A DNA stretch of 21,654 bases from Clostridia bacterium (GTDB lineage Bacteria > Bacillota_A > Clostridia > Oscillospirales > Acutalibacteraceae): assembly GCA_017456015.1 (NCBI GenBank), contig JAFTLL010000005.1, positions 1 through 21,654 of the forward strand, written 5' to 3'. The position numbers were made by a program, and so were the translations under genes. Positions 1 to 7,313 of the stretch are shown in pieces. Each line of letters opens with the position of its first letter. Position 1 is the stretch's first letter. Under the pieces are notes generated by a model that was not told the origin of the DNA, did not search any database, and worked only from the letters and a program-made list of their open reading frames with translations.

Positions 1-190
1 ATTAACACAGCTCTCGCTGTATCAACCTTCATTTAGAAGCTCTTCCGTCTCAGTCCAACACTTGCGTGTTGTTCCGTACAAATTACTTCTCCTGAGTTTC
101 TTTACTCATTCTCTTTGTCGGGTCCTTACTTATTGTCATCGTTGTTTAATTTTCAAGGTTCGCTTCTCGCGCTCCCCGTTTTGCGAGCGC
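1..190 (-). promoter_or_regulatory. Probable rRNA operon (16S) leader
   Basis: No convincing gene lies here. Read on the minus strand, the stretch after the promoter contains a box around 141-161 (CCTTGAAAATTAAACAAC) that strongly resembles the conserved sequence in Firmicutes 16S leaders and spacers. It is followed by small hairpins: CAACAC/GTGTTG at 56-71 and ACAGC-GAGA-GCTGT at 7-20, close to the window edge. This layout matches the region just before a 16S rRNA gene, which would lie off the left end. No rRNA sequence is visible, so the assignment rests on leader similarity and on the strong promoter upstream. A spurious + strand reading frame at 62-268 overlaps it and is not credible. Confidence 0.55.
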
Positions 191-196
191 CAGATT

Positions 197-260
197 ATAA
201 TACCAAATCCTCTCCCGATTGTCAAGTACTTTTTTATATTTTTTTTGCACTTTTTTTCAA
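197..260 (-). promoter_or_regulatory. Strong minus-strand promoter(s), probably for rRNA
   Basis: The proximal promoter has -35 TTGACA (220-225), a 17-bp spacer and -10 TATTAT (197-202), near-consensus for the housekeeping sigma factor. Just upstream is a possible second promoter, TTGAAA (255-260), 16 bp, TATAAA (233-238). Long A tracts read on the minus strand between and above them could act as an UP element. Tandem strong promoters with an AT-rich upstream region are typical of stable-RNA operons. The proximal promoter is secure as sequence; its rRNA target is inferred. Confidence 0.7.
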
Positions 261-353
261 ATAACTAAAAAATGTAAAGATTTGGTATGAACACGGTTCA
301 GTTTACCCAAATTCCATACAAATATACATATTAAAAGTTTTTTTCAGAAACAA

Positions 354-382
354 TTGTATTTTTACGCATTCTTTGCTATAAT
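354..382 (+). promoter_or_regulatory. Promoter of metA
   Basis: TTGTAT (354-359), a 17-bp spacer and a perfect TATAAT (377-382). Transcription would start near 389, giving a leader of only about 22 nt before the metA start codon. There is therefore no room for a SAM riboswitch or T-box between promoter and gene. Confidence 0.7.
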
Positions 383-411
383 TATTTTATTATGTATAAA
401 GAGGTGTTTTT

Positions 412-1326
412 TTGCCAATTAAAATTCCGAACTCTCTCCCTGCTACCGTAACGCTGGAAGAGGAAAATATATTTTTTATGACCGAGGAGCGTGCCCTGCA
501 TCAAGACATACGGCCGCTGCGAATTCTCATACTGAATTTAATGCCGACCAAGATTGAAACCGAAACACAGTTGCTGCGTTTGCTCAGCAACACACCGTTG
601 CAAGTGGAAATCGAGTTGATGCAGATGGCCTCCCACACTTCCAAGAACACTTCTCCGGAGCATTTACTGAAATTTTACAGCGTCTTTGATGACCTTTGCG
701 ACCAACGGTTTGACGGAATGATTGTCACCGGTGCGCCGGTAGAACTACTACCTTACGACGAGGTGCACTATTGGAACGAGTTGCAGAAAATCCTCAAATG
801 GGCCGAAACCCATGTCTATTCGGTATTTCACATTTGTTGGGCCGCACTGGCCGGCCTACAATACCATTACGGTATAAATAAGGTTGCCTTACCGGAAAAA
901 TTGAGTGGTGTTTATGAGCACCGCCTGAATTCGTTGTTGCACCCTGTCGTTCGTGGATTTGATGATTTCTTCTATGCGCCCCATTCCAGATATTGCGGTA
1001 TAGATGAGCACCAGATAGAAAAATCAAATGCGTTAGATGTTCTGGCTTATTCGGAGCAAGCCGGTCCTTATATGATTGCCGACCGAAGCTGCCGCAACCT
1101 ATTTGTGTTGGGGCACCCCGAATACAGCCGTATGACACTGGCCAAAGAGTACGAACGCGACATTGCAAGAAATTTAAATCCGGCAATACCAGTAAACTAT
1201 TTTAAGGATAATTTGCCGGAAAACGGTCCTACATTTAAGTGGAAATCCCATGCGAACCTTTTATTCGCAAACTGGTTGAACCACATTGTTTACCAGCACA
1301 CGCCTTATGATTTATCTACCTTATAG
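412..1326 (+). CDS. metA: Homoserine O-acyltransferase (MetA family, probably O-acetyl)
   Basis: Activates homoserine by acylation, the first committed step of methionine synthesis in the cytoplasm. The 304-residue protein has the usual family length. The expected active-site residues fall at the standard MetA positions: nucleophile Cys142 in HICWAALAG, His235 and Glu237 in LGHPEYSR, Lys163 and Arg249. Position 111 is Glu (TGAPVELLPY); published work on this family links Glu111 to acetyl-CoA use and Gly to succinyl-CoA use, so O-acetylhomoserine is the likelier product despite the common name 'succinyltransferase'. The start is TTG with ribosome-binding site AAGAGGTG about 8 nt upstream; the next Met is residue 23, too far in. 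The gene is followed after 22 bp by a membrane-anchored protein and is probably cotranscribed with it. Confidence 0.95.
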   Translation: MPIKIPNSLPATVTLEEENIFFMTEERALHQDIRPLRILILNLMPTKIETETQLLRLLSNTPLQVEIELMQMASHTSKNTSPEHLLKFYSVFDDLCDQRFDGMIVTGAPVELLPYDEVHYWNELQKILKWAETHVYSVFHICWAALAGLQYHYGINKVALPEKLSGVYEHRLNSLLHPVVRGFDDFFYAPHSRYCGIDEHQIEKSNALDVLAYSEQAGPYMIADRSCRNLFVLGHPEYSRMTLAKEYERDIARNLNPAIPVNYFKDNLPENGPTFKWKSHANLLFANWLNHIVYQHTPYDLSTL

Positions 1327-1348
1327 TATATAGAAAGGATTTCCCACT

Positions 1349-2881
1349 ATGTCGAAATCAAAAAGAGCAAAGGAAAGCCGTAATGCCGAACGGTTAAAAA
1401 GTTTGGAATTGCAGGCTGCAAAAAAGCAAGAGGTTCGGCGACAGAACTGGCTGGGTATTCTTGCCGTTTTGTGTGGAATTGCTCTGATTGCCATTGTTTG
1501 TTTCAGCGTAAGCCTTTACAACAACGGCGCGGTTATGCGCAAACGCATTTCCATGGAAAGCGCGAATTATCAAGTGAACAATTGTATGCTGTCCTATTAT
1601 GTGTACGAACAATACCGCGCTTTCGTCAACGAAAATTACGACGAATTGAGCACCACCTACAAGCTGGACAATCAAAAGTCTTTGAAAAAGCAAAACTGCA
1701 CCTTGGATGACGGCAGCTGGTATGATTACTTCCTTTCCGGTGCGCAGGAAAACTTGCGCTCGATTTTGCTCTACGCCGAAGCCGCACACGACGCGGGAAT
1801 GAAGCTGGACCAAAGTGATAACAAAGCGATTGATGCGCGGATAAAGGAATTAGAAGACGATGCCGCTATGCAGAACTACACCTCTAACGAGTATTATAAA
1901 TATTTGTATGGCCGCGGTGTACACGAGCAGGATTTGCGAGATTGCTTTACACTTGAAGCTTTGGCTGAGAAATATAAGCAAGCGTATGTGGACGATGCCT
2001 TCACCTGCACCGACGCGCAATTGAACAACGAGTTCACAGAGGACCTCCGGAATAACGCCGCAATTGATTATCTATATCTTACCATAACGCCTAAATATCA
2101 AGAGAACGCCAACGAAGAAGAAAAGCAGGTTGCAAAAAAAACAGCCACCGAATGGGCAGAGAAATTTAAAACTTGCACCGGTATTGCAGATTTTCAAAAA
2201 ACTGCCCAGACTTATACCGCCGAGCGTTATGATATCGACGCAACAAATATGCCGTTGATTGAAATGCTCAACCTTAGTGTCTACGAAACGATTGAGGCCG
2301 CCAACTATACCGATACCGAATTCGGCAACGCCGCTTTTGATGAGAAAGTCACCGAGGGAACTGTAATTATTACCGGTACGGCCGATACGCAATACACTGT
2401 ATACTGTATTACAAAGCCCATGTACAAGCCGTCTTACCCTACAAAAAATGTCGGTGTGATTCCATTTAGTACAGCCTATTACTATTCATCAGAAAACGCT
2501 CTGCGCTATGCCCAAGAAGCCCAATCTGATTTTACCGAAAATCCTACCGCTGAACATTTTGCCCAACTTGCCAAAGAATCCTGCAATGATTACAAAACCA
2601 TAAAAAATAACGGCCAATATAAAAATGTTAAACGCCACGAGCTGGCGACTTCAATCGATAACTGGATTTTCGATGAAGAGCGAAAGGAAAATGACTGTAC
2701 TGTCATAACCGCCATCGATAGCTATTATCTTGTTTGGTATATCGGAAACGGAGAAATTGCCTGGCAAAGCGAAATTATTTCGAATCTCTACGCAGAATTT
2801 GAAACGGCACATCTTACCGAGTTGGAAAGCAAATTTCAAATTAATGTAAATAAAAAACAAATGCAAAAACTTTCTTTGTAA
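1349..2881 (+). CDS. Membrane-anchored SurA/PrsA-like protein with degenerate parvulin domain
   Basis: A 510-residue protein with a very basic N-terminus (residues 1-33), one transmembrane segment (about 34-56) and a large outside-facing region: type II topology, no lipobox. Residues about 70-215 resemble the helical chaperone region of SurA/PrsA-type proteins, with many Tyr, Glu and Lys. The last ~115 residues (FAQLAKES, NNGQYKNV, then WIFDEERKENDCTVI and YYLVWYIG) follow the pattern of a parvulin peptidyl-prolyl isomerase core, but poorly conserved. A folding factor for exported proteins is the best guess; isomerase activity is uncertain. Ribosome-binding site AGAAAGGA precedes the ATG. It lies 22 bp after metA and before a strong terminator, so the two are probably one transcript, though no functional link to methionine is apparent. 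Confidence 0.6.
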   Translation: MSKSKRAKESRNAERLKSLELQAAKKQEVRRQNWLGILAVLCGIALIAIVCFSVSLYNNGAVMRKRISMESANYQVNNCMLSYYVYEQYRAFVNENYDELSTTYKLDNQKSLKKQNCTLDDGSWYDYFLSGAQENLRSILLYAEAAHDAGMKLDQSDNKAIDARIKELEDDAAMQNYTSNEYYKYLYGRGVHEQDLRDCFTLEALAEKYKQAYVDDAFTCTDAQLNNEFTEDLRNNAAIDYLYLTITPKYQENANEEEKQVAKKTATEWAEKFKTCTGIADFQKTAQTYTAERYDIDATNMPLIEMLNLSVYETIEAANYTDTEFGNAAFDEKVTEGTVIITGTADTQYTVYCITKPMYKPSYPTKNVGVIPFSTAYYYSSENALRYAQEAQSDFTENPTAEHFAQLAKESCNDYKTIKNNGQYKNVKRHELATSIDNWIFDEERKENDCTVITAIDSYYLVWYIGNGEIAWQSEIISNLYAEFETAHLTELESKFQINVNKKQMQKLSL

Positions 2882-2891
2882 AAAACAATCG

Positions 2892-2941
2892 TCGGGGGAA
2901 TCATGCGTGTCAAAAAGGCCGCATGATTCCCCCGATTTTTT
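2892..2941. terminator. Bidirectional intrinsic terminator between metA operon and sigF
   Basis: Perfect 15-bp stem: TCGGGGGAATCATGC at 2892-2906 with its complement at 2921-2935, a 14-nt loop, then six Ts on the + strand (2936-2941). On the minus strand a run of six Ts follows the stem after CGATTG (complement of about 2881-2886). It can end both the + strand metA operon and the minus-strand spoIIA operon. The sigF stop codon begins at its right edge. Confidence 0.9.
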
Positions 2942-3597
2942 CAAGATAATAACCGACGCAAATTCAAAAGGATTACCTTTTCTTTACGGGACACCTGCAC
3001 CTGCGTCATGCCCAATTGCCTTGCCGTTTCACTCTGCGTTTTGCCGCCAAAATACCGAAGCTCGATGAGCTGTCTGTCCTTTGGTTCCAATCGGTCAAGT
3101 AAATCCCGCAAAACCAGACGGTCAAACTCTGCTTGTTGGGCCGCGTCATCAGATAACGGTAACTGGCTTTCTTCTCCGCTTTCATCGGTGAAAACCAAGG
3201 AAACCGTTGGTTGTGCGGCGCAAATCGCCTCAGCAACCTCTTCTTTGGTCACGCAGAACGTATCCGCCAATTGAGCGACGCTAATTTCATTGCCGGTTCT
3301 TTTTAAATAACGTTCTTTTTCGGCTGTGATTTTTAAGGAAAGCTCTTTCACACTACGGCTGACTTTCACTGCGCCGCCATCCCGAAACATCCGCCGAATT
3401 TCACCGAGAATAACCGGAACGGCATAAGTGGAAAAACACAACCCGCGGTCGGCCTCAAAATGGTCTGCCGCTTTTATAAGTCCGACACAGCCTGCCTGAA
3501 ACAAATCCTCATATTCAATACCCCTTCCCCGAAAGCGGTGGCAACAGGTATGCACTAGACCTATGTTTTGCGCAATAAAGCGGTCGCGGTCGTTCAT
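2941..3597 (-). CDS. sigF: RNA polymerase sigma-F, forespore sporulation sigma factor
   Basis: Directs early forespore-specific transcription during sporulation. Region 2 is clear (DLFQAGCVGLIKA at 31-43, then FSTYAVPVILGEIRRMFRDGG at 55-75), followed by VSRSVKEL of region 3 and a region 4 helix-turn-helix (TQSETARQLGMTQVQVSR, about 187-204). The protein is 218 residues, shorter than the B. subtilis protein (about 255), because it starts within what is usually residue ~36. An in-frame stop lies at 3649-3651 with no ATG, GTG or TTG between it and the ATG at 3597, so the short N-terminus is genuine in this sequence. GAAGG sits about 5 nt before the ATG, and start and spoIIAB stop overlap as ATGA (translational coupling). 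Position in the spoIIA operon separates it from sigma-G or sigma-B. Confidence 0.93.
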   Translation of the reverse strand: MNDRDRFIAQNIGLVHTCCHRFRGRGIEYEDLFQAGCVGLIKAADHFEADRGLCFSTYAVPVILGEIRRMFRDGGAVKVSRSVKELSLKITAEKERYLKRTGNEISVAQLADTFCVTKEEVAEAICAAQPTVSLVFTDESGEESQLPLSDDAAQQAEFDRLVLRDLLDRLEPKDRQLIELRYFGGKTQSETARQLGMTQVQVSRKEKVILLNLRRLLS

Positions 3598-4025
3598 ACA
3601 ACCTTCAAGCGAATGCTGAGGCGTTTGGTCAGCGTGACCGTTGTCCCTTTACCCACCGTGGAACGAACACGCACGCTATCCATAAAACTTTGCATTACCG
3701 CAAAGCCAAGACCTGCCCTTTCTTCACCGCCGGTCGTATACAGCGGTTCCATTGCCTGTTTTATATTTTCGATGCCGCACCCTTTATCCCGAATGCGTAT
3801 TTTTACACTGCTTTCTTCCAGCGTCACCGTTATGTAAATATCGCCTACCGTATTTTTGTAACCGTGCACAATGGCATTGGTCACAGCCTCCGAAACCGCC
3901 GTTTTAATATCGCTGATTTCCTCTACGGTGGGGTCCTTTTGTGCCACAAAGGAAGCGACCGCTACGCGGGCAAAGCTCTCATTTGCAGAAAGTGAAGGTA
4001 TTGTCATTTTAAGCCTGTTTTCCAT
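3594..4025 (-). CDS. spoIIAB: Anti-sigma-F factor and serine kinase SpoIIAB
   Basis: Binds and holds sigma-F inactive, and phosphorylates SpoIIAA. The 143-residue protein is a GHKL-type ATPase: N-box Glu46/Asn50 in SEAVTNAIVHGY, then DKGCGIENI (Asp80, Gly82, Gly84) and the lid/G2 region EERAGLGFAVMQSF (about 101-114). The start is the ATG at 4025, supported by AGGTGG about 8 nt upstream; the internal Met7 lacks a comparable site. The gene overlaps the end of spoIIAA by 17 nt and the start of sigF by 4 nt, as expected where partner proteins need balanced synthesis. Confidence 0.95.
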   Translation of the reverse strand: MENRLKMTIPSLSANESFARVAVASFVAQKDPTVEEISDIKTAVSEAVTNAIVHGYKNTVGDIYITVTLEESSVKIRIRDKGCGIENIKQAMEPLYTTGGEERAGLGFAVMQSFMDSVRVRSTVGKGTTVTLTKRLSIRLKVV

Positions 4026-4344
4026 TTTTTAAACCACCTTTATCTATCGTTGCCAGACGGTCAAGACCGGCCAGTTTCATCACCTTATAAATGGTAGGTG
4101 ACGTATTGGTTATGTTAATTTTTGCGCGGTTGGGTTGAAGCAGCTTATACCGCCCCATAACCAATCCTATCCCCGAACTATCCATAAAGGTTATGCTACC
4201 GAAATCCAGCACCAACAATTCCGGCATATTACGCTGAATTGCGTCATCAATTTGCGTTCGTATTCCGGCGGCCGAATGATGGTCCAATTCCCCTTCCAAA
4301 TAGGCGGTAACGACTCTATCATTTACCAAAATTTTTACTGCCAT
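4009..4344 (-). CDS. spoIIAA: Anti-sigma-F factor antagonist SpoIIAA
   Basis: STAS-domain protein of 111 residues that, when unphosphorylated, attacks the SpoIIAB-sigma-F complex and frees sigma-F. The phosphorylation loop is visible as FMDSSGIGLVMGRYK (residues 53-67), with the acceptor one of the adjacent serines 56/57; this matches the B. subtilis Ser58 region. GELDHHSA near the N-terminus is also typical. Ribosome-binding site GAGGTGAAAAG precedes the ATG. It is the first gene of spoIIAA-spoIIAB-sigF. No sigma-H or sigma-A promoter is evident in the ~20 nt between it and the valS terminator. Confidence 0.95.
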   Translation of the reverse strand: MAVKILVNDRVVTAYLEGELDHHSAAGIRTQIDDAIQRNMPELLVLDFGSITFMDSSGIGLVMGRYKLLQPNRAKINITNTSPTIYKVMKLAGLDRLATIDKGGLKNGKQA

Positions 4345-4363
4345 TTCTTTTCACCTCATAAAT

Positions 4364-4399
4364 AAAAAAAGTCCGCTACCATCATTGTAGCGGACTTTT
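4364..4399 (-). terminator. Intrinsic terminator of valS
   Basis: On the minus strand a 9-bp stem (4387-4395 with 4371-4379, GTCCGCTAC/GTAGCGGAC), a 7-nt loop and a run of seven Ts (4370-4364). Flanking A and T runs extend the stem, so it could also work on +. It sits between the valS stop and spoIIAA, only about 20 nt before the spoIIAA start codon, so it separates the two transcription units or attenuates read-through. Confidence 0.88.
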
Positions 4400-4432
4400 A
4401 AGCCATATTTTGTCGTATTAAGAGGGACAAGC

Positions 4433-7066
4433 CTACATTTTTGCCTGCATTTCCCGAATACTGTCTTCCAGCATTTTGATTTTTTCCTGTACCGAAGACA
4501 ACTGTGTGCGTTGATTTTCAACAACCTGTGCCGGTGCTTTTTCAACAAAGCTCCGGTTGTTGAGTTTCGAGAGGAAAAAGGCTTCATCCTTCTGCGCTGC
4601 GGCAAGTTCCTTGGAGAGGCGCGCAATTTCCGCCTCGAAATCCACAAGTTCACTTAAAGGAACAGAAACAACCGCGTCGGCCGTAATTACCTTAACGGCG
4701 CCGGGCACATCAAATTCAGCCGCAATTTCTACCTCAGAGGCATAAGCAAGACGTTGCATAAATACCGCGCCGTCGGCAAAGGTATCTGCGCTGGCGGTTG
4801 CAATATACAGCTTGGCCTTTTTAGAGGGCGGAACATTCATTTCCGCACGACGGTTTCGCACAGCACGGATAACCGCCATAATTTTTTCAAACTCCTTTTC
4901 GGTTGCGGAGAAATTTAATTTTTCATCATACTCCGGCCACTTGGAAATCATAATCGATTCGCAATCGTGCGGCAAGGTTTGATAAATCTCCTCGGTAATA
5001 AAAGGCATAAAGGGATGCAGAAGTTTCAAGATTCCGGTGAGCACATAGACCAAAACGGCACGCGCCACATCGGCCTCTTTTTCATCGTTTCCGTTCAAGC
5101 GCACCTTGGCAATCTCAATGTACCAATCGCAGAAAACATCCCAAATAAAATCGTACAGCTTGGATACAGCTAGGCCGATTTCAAATTTATCGAGATTTTC
5201 GGTCACTTCAACAACCAGGCGGTTTAATTTGGAAAGCACCCACTTGTCTTCCATGGCCAATTGCTCCGGCAATACGCCGGGCTGCTCGTTTCCTTTTAGG
5301 TTCATCAACACGAAACGGGCGGCGTTCCAAATCTTATTGGCAAAATTCCGGCTGGCTTCCACCCTTTCAGGCGAATAGCGCATATCGTTGCCGGGTGTAT
5401 TTCCGGTAGCAAGGGTAAAACGCAGGGCATCCGCGCCGTATTTTTCAATTTCGACCAGCGGGTCAATGCCGTTACCGAGCGATTTGGACATTTTGCGGCC
5501 TTGCGCATCCCGCACAATACCGTGGAACAGTACCGTATTAAAAGGCACCTTCCCTGTGTATTCAATGCCGGAGAAAATCATACGGGCAACCCAAAAAAAG
5601 ATAATATCATATCCGGTAACCAGCGTACTGGTTGGATAAAAATATTTTAAATCCAAGTTGTTTTCCGGCCAGCCCAGGGTAGAAAACGGCCAAAGTGCAG
5701 AGGAGAACCATGTGTCAAGTGTGTCCTCATCCTGCCGCAAATGCGTGCTGCCGCATTTCGGACATACCGTAGCCTCCGAACGGGAAACAACAACCTCACC
5801 GCAATCCTCACAATACCACGCAGGAATACGATGTCCCCACCAGAGTTGACGGGAAATACACCAATCCTTGATATTGTGCATCCAATTGTAATAGGTCTTT
5901 TCAAACCGGGCGGGAATCATCTGGATTTCGCCCTTTTCTACGGCTTCAATCGCCGGCTTGGCCAAGGGTTGCATTTTAACAAACCATTGCTTGGAAATAC
6001 GCGGTTCAACAACGGTTTTGCAACGGTAACAAGAACCGACATTGTGCTTCATCGGCTCGGTTTTCACAAGGTAGCCGCCGGCCTCTAAGTCGGCAACAAT
6101 CGCCTTTCGTGCTGCATAACGGTCCATTCCGGCATATTTGGGATACTCGTCGGTGATTTTAGCATCGTCGGTCATGACATTCAATATCGGCAAATCATGA
6201 CGCAGGCCAACCTCAAAGTCATTGGGGTCGTGTGCCGGAGTGATTTTTACCACACCGGTTCCAAAATCCATTTCAACATAACTATCGGCAACAATCGGGA
6301 TTTCACGGTCAACCAAGGGCAAACGCACGGTTTTACCAACCAAATCTTTATAGCGTTCATCGTCCGGATGAACCGCAACCGCCGTATCACCGAGCAGGGT
6401 TTCTGGACGAGTTGTAGCAAGCTGGATTTCACCGCTACCGTCCGACAGCGGATAACGCAGATGCCAGAAAGCGCCGTCCTTTTCCTCGTATTCTACCTCG
6501 GCATCCGAAATGGAGGTTAAGCAATGCGGACACCAGTTAATGATGCGCTCGCCGCGATAAATCAAACCTTTTTCATACAGGCGCACAAAAACCTCGCGCA
6601 CCGCTTTGGAGCAACCTTCATCCAACGTAAAGCGCTCCCGCTGCCAATCGCAGGAGGTGCCAAGCTTTTTCAGCTGAGAGATAATACGCCCGCCGAATTT
6701 TTCTTTCCAGTCCCAGGCTCGTTCTAAAAAGCCTTCACGGCCGACATCCTCTTTGGTCAGTCCTTCTTCACGCATCGCCTCAACAATTTTTGCCTCGGTT
6801 GCAATTGAAGCATGGTCGGTACCCGGAATCCAGAGTGCCGCCATCCCCTGCATACGGCGATAGCGAATTAAAATGTCCTGCAAAGTATTGTCCAGCGCAT
6901 GCCCCATATGAAGCTGCCCGGTAATATTCGGTGGCGGTATAACAATAGTATAGGGCTTTTTATTCCCGTCAACCTCAGCGTGAAAATATTTGCCGTCTAA
7001 CCAAAATTGATAGGTTTTGTCCTCAACCTTTTGCGGCTCGTAAACCTTTTCCAGTTCTTTTGCCAT
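4433..7066 (-). CDS. valS: Valyl-tRNA synthetase
   Basis: Charges tRNA-Val with valine; cytoplasmic class I enzyme of 877 residues, the usual size. The class I signatures are present: HMGH at 53-56 after PPPNITGQL, and KMSKS at 525-529. The editing domain region shows [13 protein letters not shown] (about 218-230) and [12 protein letters not shown]. Cysteine pairs (346/349, 419/422, 435/438) suggest zinc-binding knuckles. The C-terminal ~65 residues (from about 812, [13 protein letters not shown]) form the coiled-coil tRNA-binding arm typical of ValRS. Start ATG at 7066 follows GGAGGAACAA. It has its own promoter at 7116-7144 and a short leader with no T-box. Confidence 0.98.
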   Translation of the reverse strand: MAKELEKVYEPQKVEDKTYQFWLDGKYFHAEVDGNKKPYTIVIPPPNITGQLHMGHALDNTLQDILIRYRRMQGMAALWIPGTDHASIATEAKIVEAMREEGLTKEDVGREGFLERAWDWKEKFGGRIISQLKKLGTSCDWQRERFTLDEGCSKAVREVFVRLYEKGLIYRGERIINWCPHCLTSISDAEVEYEEKDGAFWHLRYPLSDGSGEIQLATTRPETLLGDTAVAVHPDDERYKDLVGKTVRLPLVDREIPIVADSYVEMDFGTGVVKITPAHDPNDFEVGLRHDLPILNVMTDDAKITDEYPKYAGMDRYAARKAIVADLEAGGYLVKTEPMKHNVGSCYRCKTVVEPRISKQWFVKMQPLAKPAIEAVEKGEIQMIPARFEKTYYNWMHNIKDWCISRQLWWGHRIPAWYCEDCGEVVVSRSEATVCPKCGSTHLRQDEDTLDTWFSSALWPFSTLGWPENNLDLKYFYPTSTLVTGYDIIFFWVARMIFSGIEYTGKVPFNTVLFHGIVRDAQGRKMSKSLGNGIDPLVEIEKYGADALRFTLATGNTPGNDMRYSPERVEASRNFANKIWNAARFVLMNLKGNEQPGVLPEQLAMEDKWVLSKLNRLVVEVTENLDKFEIGLAVSKLYDFIWDVFCDWYIEIAKVRLNGNDEKEADVARAVLVYVLTGILKLLHPFMPFITEEIYQTLPHDCESIMISKWPEYDEKLNFSATEKEFEKIMAVIRAVRNRRAEMNVPPSKKAKLYIATASADTFADGAVFMQRLAYASEVEIAAEFDVPGAVKVITADAVVSVPLSELVDFEAEIARLSKELAAAQKDEAFFLSKLNNRSFVEKAPAQVVENQRTQLSSVQEKIKMLEDSIREMQAKM

Positions 7067-7115
7067 ATTTGTTCCTCCAAAAGGATTCGGCGTTATCGCC
7101 GATTTTGCTCATATA

Positions 7116-7144
7116 ATATTAGTACATCCAATGCCGTTTGTCAA
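7116..7144 (-). promoter_or_regulatory. Promoter of valS
   Basis: Minus strand TTGACA (7139-7144), 17 bp, TAATAT (7116-7121). The leader of roughly 40 nt contains a small hairpin, TCGGCG-ATAA-CGCCGA, just before the ribosome-binding site GGAGGA. It is far too short for a T-box, the element often found before synthetase genes in Firmicutes. Confidence 0.75.
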
Positions 7145-7270
7145 TCCTGTTCAGGCCGATTCAATAAAAAACAAATTCCAGAAACTCCCATACATAGTAT
7201 AAAGCAGAGAGATAAAAATAGTATTGTCAATTCAAAAAATGTAATCTTGCGTTTGTTTCAGAATTGACCG

Positions 7271-7299
7271 CCGCTTGTAGATAACAAGCGGTGTTTTTT
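7271..7299 (+). terminator. Orphan + strand intrinsic terminator in the valS-parC gap
   Basis: Perfect 8-bp stem CCGCTTGT (7271-7278) and ACAAGCGG (7284-7291), 5-nt loop AGATA, then TGTTTTTT. The T tract exists only for + strand transcription, yet the genes on both sides run on minus. On minus the same hairpin follows the parC stop by about 20 nt but lacks a T tail, so it is at best a weak parC 3' end. An inverted repeat (GTCAATTC 7226-7233, GAATTGAC 7261-7268) lies directly upstream. It may end a small + strand RNA or block antisense transcription into parC. Confidence 0.7.
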
Positions 7300-7313
7300 A
7301 TATCCACATTTAA

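Noticed and set aside
62..268. 68-residue + strand frame at the left edge
   Set aside because: Falls on the minus-strand rRNA-type leader and promoter, low-complexity hydrophobic ending, no ribosome-binding site.
7067..7313. T-box leader for valS
   Set aside because: The promoter at 7116-7144 leaves about 40 nt of leader and no specifier stem or T-box sequence was seen.
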